Position numbers and translations under genes: made by a program
From: a bacterium
Lineage (GTDB): Bacteria; Vulcanimicrobiota; Vulcanimicrobiia; Vulcanimicrobiales; Vulcanimicrobiaceae
Length of the DNA stretch: 8,805 nt
Direction: 5' to 3'
NCBI GenBank assembly: GCA_021807065.1
Contig: JAKAPO010000077.1
Span: 1 to 8,805 of the forward strand
Notes under the pieces: generated by a model
Seen by the model: the letters and a program-made list of their open reading frames with translations, nothing else
Database searches by the model: none
Told to the model about the DNA's origin: nothing
Shown here: piece after piece, positions 7,133 to 8,805 of the stretch
Layout of the letters: every line of letters starts with the position of its first letter
Position numbering within the stretch: the first letter of the stretch is position 1

Positions 7133-7165
7133 GATCGTCGGGTAGTGACGACTACCAGCGGTAGT
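7133..7165 (-). promoter_or_regulatory. Alternative RNA hairpins at the rpsG-fusA junction
   Basis: The mRNA here contains ACUACC (7165-7160), GGUAGU (7156-7151) and a second ACUACC (7146-7141). GGUAGU can pair with either copy: upstream with a 3-nt loop, or downstream with a 4-nt loop. A third hairpin pairs UCGUC (7151-7147) with GACGA (7139-7135) around a 7-nt loop and ends 2 nt before the fusA ATG. The rpsG UAG stop lies inside GGUAGU. The first ACUACC is partly fixed by the conserved S7 ending HYRW; the second copy is not coding. Pairing is seen directly in the sequence; regulation is inference. Confidence 0.45.
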
Positions 7166-7622
7166 GCGCGAAGGCTTTGTTGGCCTCAGCCATCTTGTGG
7201 GTATCGTCTCGCTTCTTGATCGTCGCTCCGATGTTGTTGGCTGCATCGAGAATTTCGCTCGCGAGCTTCTCTTCCATCGAATGCCCGCCGCGCTCGCGGG
7301 CGAAGCCGATCAACCAGCGCATGGCCATCGCCGGACGGCGATCCGGGCGAACCTCCATGGGCACCTGGTACGTTGCGCCGCCGACGCGGCGGGGACGTAC
7401 TTCGACCAACGGCATCGCGTTGGAGAGCGCCTGTTGGAAGACCTCATAGGCATCTCGCCCGGTCTTCTCGGCCACGATGTCGAGCGCACCGTACGTGATG
7501 CGCTCCGCGACCGACTTCTTGCCGCGGAGCATGACCTTATTAATGAAGCGCGCTAGTATTCGCGAGTTATACCGCGGGTCTGGGAGGATCTGGCGCTTAG
7601 GAGCCGGTCCCTTACGAGGCAT
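7152..7622 (-). CDS. rpsG: 30S ribosomal protein S7
   Basis: S7 nucleates assembly of the 30S head by binding the 3' domain of 16S rRNA and lines the E site. Starting at ATG 7622 it has 156 residues, the usual bacterial length. Typical segments are MPRKGPAPKRQILPDPRY (1-18), RFINKVMLRGKKSVAERI (25-42), VEVRPRRVGGATYQVPMEV (73-91), the RERGGHSM loop, and the ending AEANKAFAHYRW. A longer reading frame reaches back into rpsL, but the upstream 28 residues are not S7-like. The gene follows rpsL by 10 nt, and this gap is taken up by a 10-bp palindrome (AGAGCGCTCT, 7624-7633). In E. coli a longer rpsL-rpsG spacer carries the S7 feedback site; that spacer is absent here. Confidence 0.98.
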   Translation of the reverse strand: MPRKGPAPKRQILPDPRYNSRILARFINKVMLRGKKSVAERITYGALDIVAEKTGRDAYEVFQQALSNAMPLVEVRPRRVGGATYQVPMEVRPDRRPAMAMRWLIGFARERGGHSMEEKLASEILDAANNIGATIKKRDDTHKMAEANKAFAHYRW

Positions 7623-7623
7623 T

Positions 7624-7633
7624 AGAGCGCTCT
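7624..7633. repeat. 10-bp palindrome between rpsL and rpsG
   Basis: AGAGCGCTCT is a perfect palindrome covering the last base of the rpsL stop codon and nearly all of the intercistronic gap, ending 1 nt before the rpsG ATG. It has no loop, so a hairpin would need to open its centre. It may be chance or may influence start-codon access. Confidence 0.4.
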
Positions 7634-8073
7634 CACTTCTTCTTTTCGCGTTTGGCGCCGTACTTGGAGCGGCCTTGCTTTCGGTTGGCAGTCCCAGCGG
7701 TGTCAAGCGTGCCCCGGATGATATGGTAGCGGACGCCGGGTAGGTCCTTCACGCGGCCGCCTCTGACTAGCACGACCGAGTGCTCTTGGAGGTTATGGCC
7801 GATCCCCGGAATGTATGCCGTCACCTCCTCGCCGTTGGTAAGGCGGACGCGGGCGACTTTTCGCAGCGCCGAGTTCGGTTTCTTCGGCGTCACCGTCTTG
7901 ACCTGAGTGCAAACCCCGCGGCGCTGCGGGTTTCCCGTCACCTCGAAAGAACGCGTCGGCAAATCAGGATGACCGGGCTTTGGCCCGGTGAGGATCACGC
8001 GGAACGCTCGGGTCTTGACTTTGCGCTCGGTCTTCTCTCGACCGGCTCTTACCAGTTGGTTGATGGTCGGCAA
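7633..8073 (-). CDS. rpsL: 30S ribosomal protein S12 with extended N-terminal insertion
   Basis: S12 sits at the decoding centre and affects accuracy and streptomycin response. Recognition is certain: MPTINQLVRAGRE start, QRRGVCTQVKTVTPKKPNSALRKVARVRLTNGEEVTAY, GHNLQEHSVVLVRGGRVKDLPGVRYH, and QGRSKYGAKREKKK at the end. The conserved lysines of TPKKPNSALRK and the Asp of VKDLPG (site of methylthiolation in other bacteria) are present, the streptomycin-sensitive type by residue. The protein has 146 residues, against about 124 in E. coli and 138 in B. subtilis. The excess lies at about 21-47 (nt 8013-7933), where Firmicutes also carry a shorter insertion. The start codon is TTG at 8073, preceded by GAGAG-type purines; no in-frame ATG or GTG exists upstream that would make sense. 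First gene of the str cluster, with its own promoter. Confidence 0.98.
   Translation of the reverse strand: MPTINQLVRAGREKTERKVKTRAFRVILTGPKPGHPDLPTRSFEVTGNPQRRGVCTQVKTVTPKKPNSALRKVARVRLTNGEEVTAYIPGIGHNLQEHSVVLVRGGRVKDLPGVRYHIIRGTLDTAGTANRKQGRSKYGAKREKKK
7972..7989 (-). repeat. Perfect hairpin inside the rpsL insertion
   Basis: ACCGGGC and GCCCGGT form a 7-bp perfect stem around a 4-nt loop (CAAA in the mRNA). It encodes TGPKPG (residues 29-34), in the middle of the S12 insertion. There is no T-run, so it is not an intrinsic terminator by the usual criteria. It is the most stable-looking short stem I found in the window. Confidence 0.6.
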
Positions 8074-8080
8074 ATTTCTC

Positions 8081-8116
8081 TCACAGGAAAACAGGCCACG
8101 CAGGCTGCGAGTCCAT
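8081..8116 (-). other. Possible 11-codon leader ORF before rpsL
   Basis: Between the promoter and rpsL there is ATG at 8116 followed by an open frame encoding MDSQPAWPVFL and a TGA at 8083-8081. It ends 7 nt before the rpsL TTG start. If transcription begins 6-8 nt after the -10, this ATG would lie only about 3-6 nt from the transcript end, so it would be nearly leaderless. An 11-codon frame can easily arise by chance, and no residue bias typical of attenuators is visible. Confidence 0.22.
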
Positions 8117-8126
8117 GAACTTCGGC

Positions 8127-8155
8127 AGTATACCAGGGGCCAATGCCCCAGTCAA
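8127..8155 (-). promoter_or_regulatory. Sigma70-type promoter of the str cluster (rpsL)
   Basis: Minus strand: -35 TTGACT (8155-8150), 17-bp spacer, -10 TATACT (8132-8127) preceded by TGG (extended -10). A GC-containing discriminator, GCCGAA, follows. The TGA stop codon of the upstream tyrA-like gene is contained within the -35 hexamer. The spacer carries an inverted repeat, GGGGC-CAAT-GCCCC (8136-8149, + strand). The predicted leader to the rpsL start is about 45-50 nt. The sequence matches the rplC promoter closely across hexamers, downstream spacer half and discriminator. Confidence 0.87.
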
Positions 8156-8805
8156 TTCTGCGGCGCGCGTCTCTGCGGCGCGCGTCCTGGGGAGAGCGCA
8201 TCGCAGGCTCCGGTCAGCGACTCACAGAGAGCCCTGGCCGATGGGACGACCAGGTCGGCGTTCGCCTCGAAAATTTCGCGCCATAGGTCTGGACTCGAAT
8301 CTCCCAGCCGCAGAATCTCGAGCCCAGCCGGCCCGCAGAGTGCTCGCGCGTCTTCCCCGCTCTCGCGAATTCGCGAACTCAGAAGGAACGCAAGCAGTTG
8401 CGGCAGGTGCGACGTTACTGCAACGATTGCATCGTGCCGCTCGGCAATCACCGGCAACGGGTTTGCGCCGAGCGCACGCGCGATGGTTTCGAAACCCCTG
8501 TCGAGCAGCGCGTCACCGCTCGGTGAATACGCCCACGTTCGTTCCCGGAAGAGGTCGGCACTCGCACGGGCCGGGCCACTTCCCTCGTTGCCGGCGAGCG
8601 GATGGGTGGCCACGAAATTTCGCAGGCCCGATGCAGCCTCGACGATCGGGCGTTTCACGGATGCAACGTCTATGAGTAGATCCCAGGTGGGCGCCACATT
8701 TCGGAGGCGCCTTAACTCCGAACATGCCGTGCGGACCGGCGTCGCGATAGCAATGTAGTTGCAACTTTCGTACAACTGGTCTCGGCCGGCGACTTCATCG
8801 ATAGC
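8152..8805 (-). CDS. tyrA: Prephenate dehydrogenase-like protein (5' part outside window)
   Basis: Prephenate (or arogenate) dehydrogenase, the NAD(P)-dependent step of tyrosine synthesis. 217 codons are visible; the frame stays open to the window edge with AIDEVAGRDQLYESCNYIAIATPV, the end of a Rossmann domain, so the GxGxxG start lies outside. Family signs, numbering visible residues: IAIATPV (18-24), LLIDVASVK (43-51), FVATHPLAGNEGSG (63-76, with the catalytic His of THPLAG), the SADLFRERTWAYSP segment, and ERHDAIVAVTSHLPQLLAFLL (121-141), where the HD and SHLP motifs belong to the helical domain. TTG at 8775 is an internal codon, not the start. The C-terminus has a repeated RAPQ made by a 15-bp tandem duplication. 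The neighbours are unrelated; rpoBC would be the usual gene pair upstream of rpsL. The stop codon overlaps the rpsL promoter. Confidence 0.88.
   Translation of the reverse strand, partial: AIDEVAGRDQLYESCNYIAIATPVRTACSELRRLRNVAPTWDLLIDVASVKRPIVEAASGLRNFVATHPLAGNEGSGPARASADLFRERTWAYSPSGDALLDRGFETIARALGANPLPVIAERHDAIVAVTSHLPQLLAFLLSSRIRESGEDARALCGPAGLEILRLGDSSPDLWREIFEANADLVVPSARALCESLTGACDALSPGRAPQRRAPQN
8157..8186. repeat. Tandem 15-bp direct repeat at the 3' end of the tyrA-like gene
   Basis: Two perfect adjacent copies of TCTGCGGCGCGCGTC (8157-8171 and 8172-8186). In frame it adds five residues, giving the ending RAPQRRAPQN. It starts 1 nt from the -35 hexamer of the rpsL promoter. A recent slippage or short duplication event is the simple explanation. 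Confidence 0.9.

Noticed and set aside
7133..7246. 38-codon upstream extension of fusA
   Set aside because: It overlaps rpsG in another frame, lacks EF-G similarity, and the family start MATRDFPLERTRNIGI fits ATG 7132.
7623..7706. 28-codon upstream extension of rpsG
   Set aside because: It overlaps the conserved rpsL C-terminus; the S7 family start MPRKG fits ATG 7622.
7972..7989. Intrinsic terminator inside rpsL
   Set aside because: The stem is strong but no U-run follows on either strand, and it lies within an essential coding sequence.
1..8805. CRISPR array, tRNA, rRNA, insertion sequence, toxin-antitoxin or phage defence genes
   Set aside because: No repeat arrays, cloverleaf patterns, transposase motifs or terminal repeats were seen; every stretch is accounted for by housekeeping or metabolic genes and short gaps.

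Overview
This window is a single unidirectional array. All ten genes that can be supported lie on the minus strand, so transcription runs from high to low coordinates. Reading along the mRNA from the right edge, the order is: 3' part of a prephenate dehydrogenase gene (tyrA-like), rpsL (S12), rpsG (S7), fusA (EF-G), tuf (EF-Tu), rpsJ (S10), a small SRPBCC-fold protein, an aldo/keto reductase, a glutaryl-CoA dehydrogenase, and rplC (L3), which runs off the left edge. The organism is a bacterium with fairly GC-rich DNA. Canonical EF-G, EF-Tu, S7 and S10 exclude archaea and eukaryotes. The ribosomal proteins match no lineage I know well: S12 has a long N-terminal insertion and L3 has an unusual tip loop. 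A poorly sampled phylum such as Eremiobacterota/WPS-2 is my best guess, but it is only an impression and weakly supported.

Region by region (minus strand): 8805-8152 is the end of the tyrA-like gene. Its TGA stop codon lies inside the -35 hexamer of a very good sigma70-type promoter, which starts the str cluster (8073-3465: rpsL, rpsG, fusA, tuf, rpsJ). The gaps in the cluster are 10, 19, 47 and 9 nt. In many bacteria rpsJ is followed directly by rplC-rplD-rplW. Here about 2.7 kb containing three metabolic genes (3411-733) separates rpsJ from rplC. A second promoter (719-691), nearly identical to the one before rpsL, starts just after the dehydrogenase stop codon and restarts expression for rplC. 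The ribosomal superoperon is therefore interrupted but re-equipped with its own promoter.

The translation genes act together: S12, S7 and S10 belong to the 30S subunit, L3 to the 50S, and EF-G and EF-Tu drive elongation. The three inserted genes are not an obvious pathway. The SRPBCC and reductase genes are translationally coupled by a strong Shine-Dalgarno sequence lying across the SRPBCC stop codon. Glutaryl-CoA dehydrogenase belongs to lysine/tryptophan or aromatic degradation through glutaryl-CoA.

I found no CRISPR array, tRNA, rRNA, insertion sequence or defence system, and no convincing intrinsic terminator. No clearly new multi-gene system is visible. The points that merit a second look are the interrupted superoperon, the twin promoters, mutually exclusive hairpins at the rpsG-fusA junction, the hairpin-bearing insertion in S12 with its TTG start, and the altered L3 loop. 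No stretch over 300 bases lacks a gene; the largest gaps are 122 nt (before rplC) and 101 nt (before the dehydrogenase).
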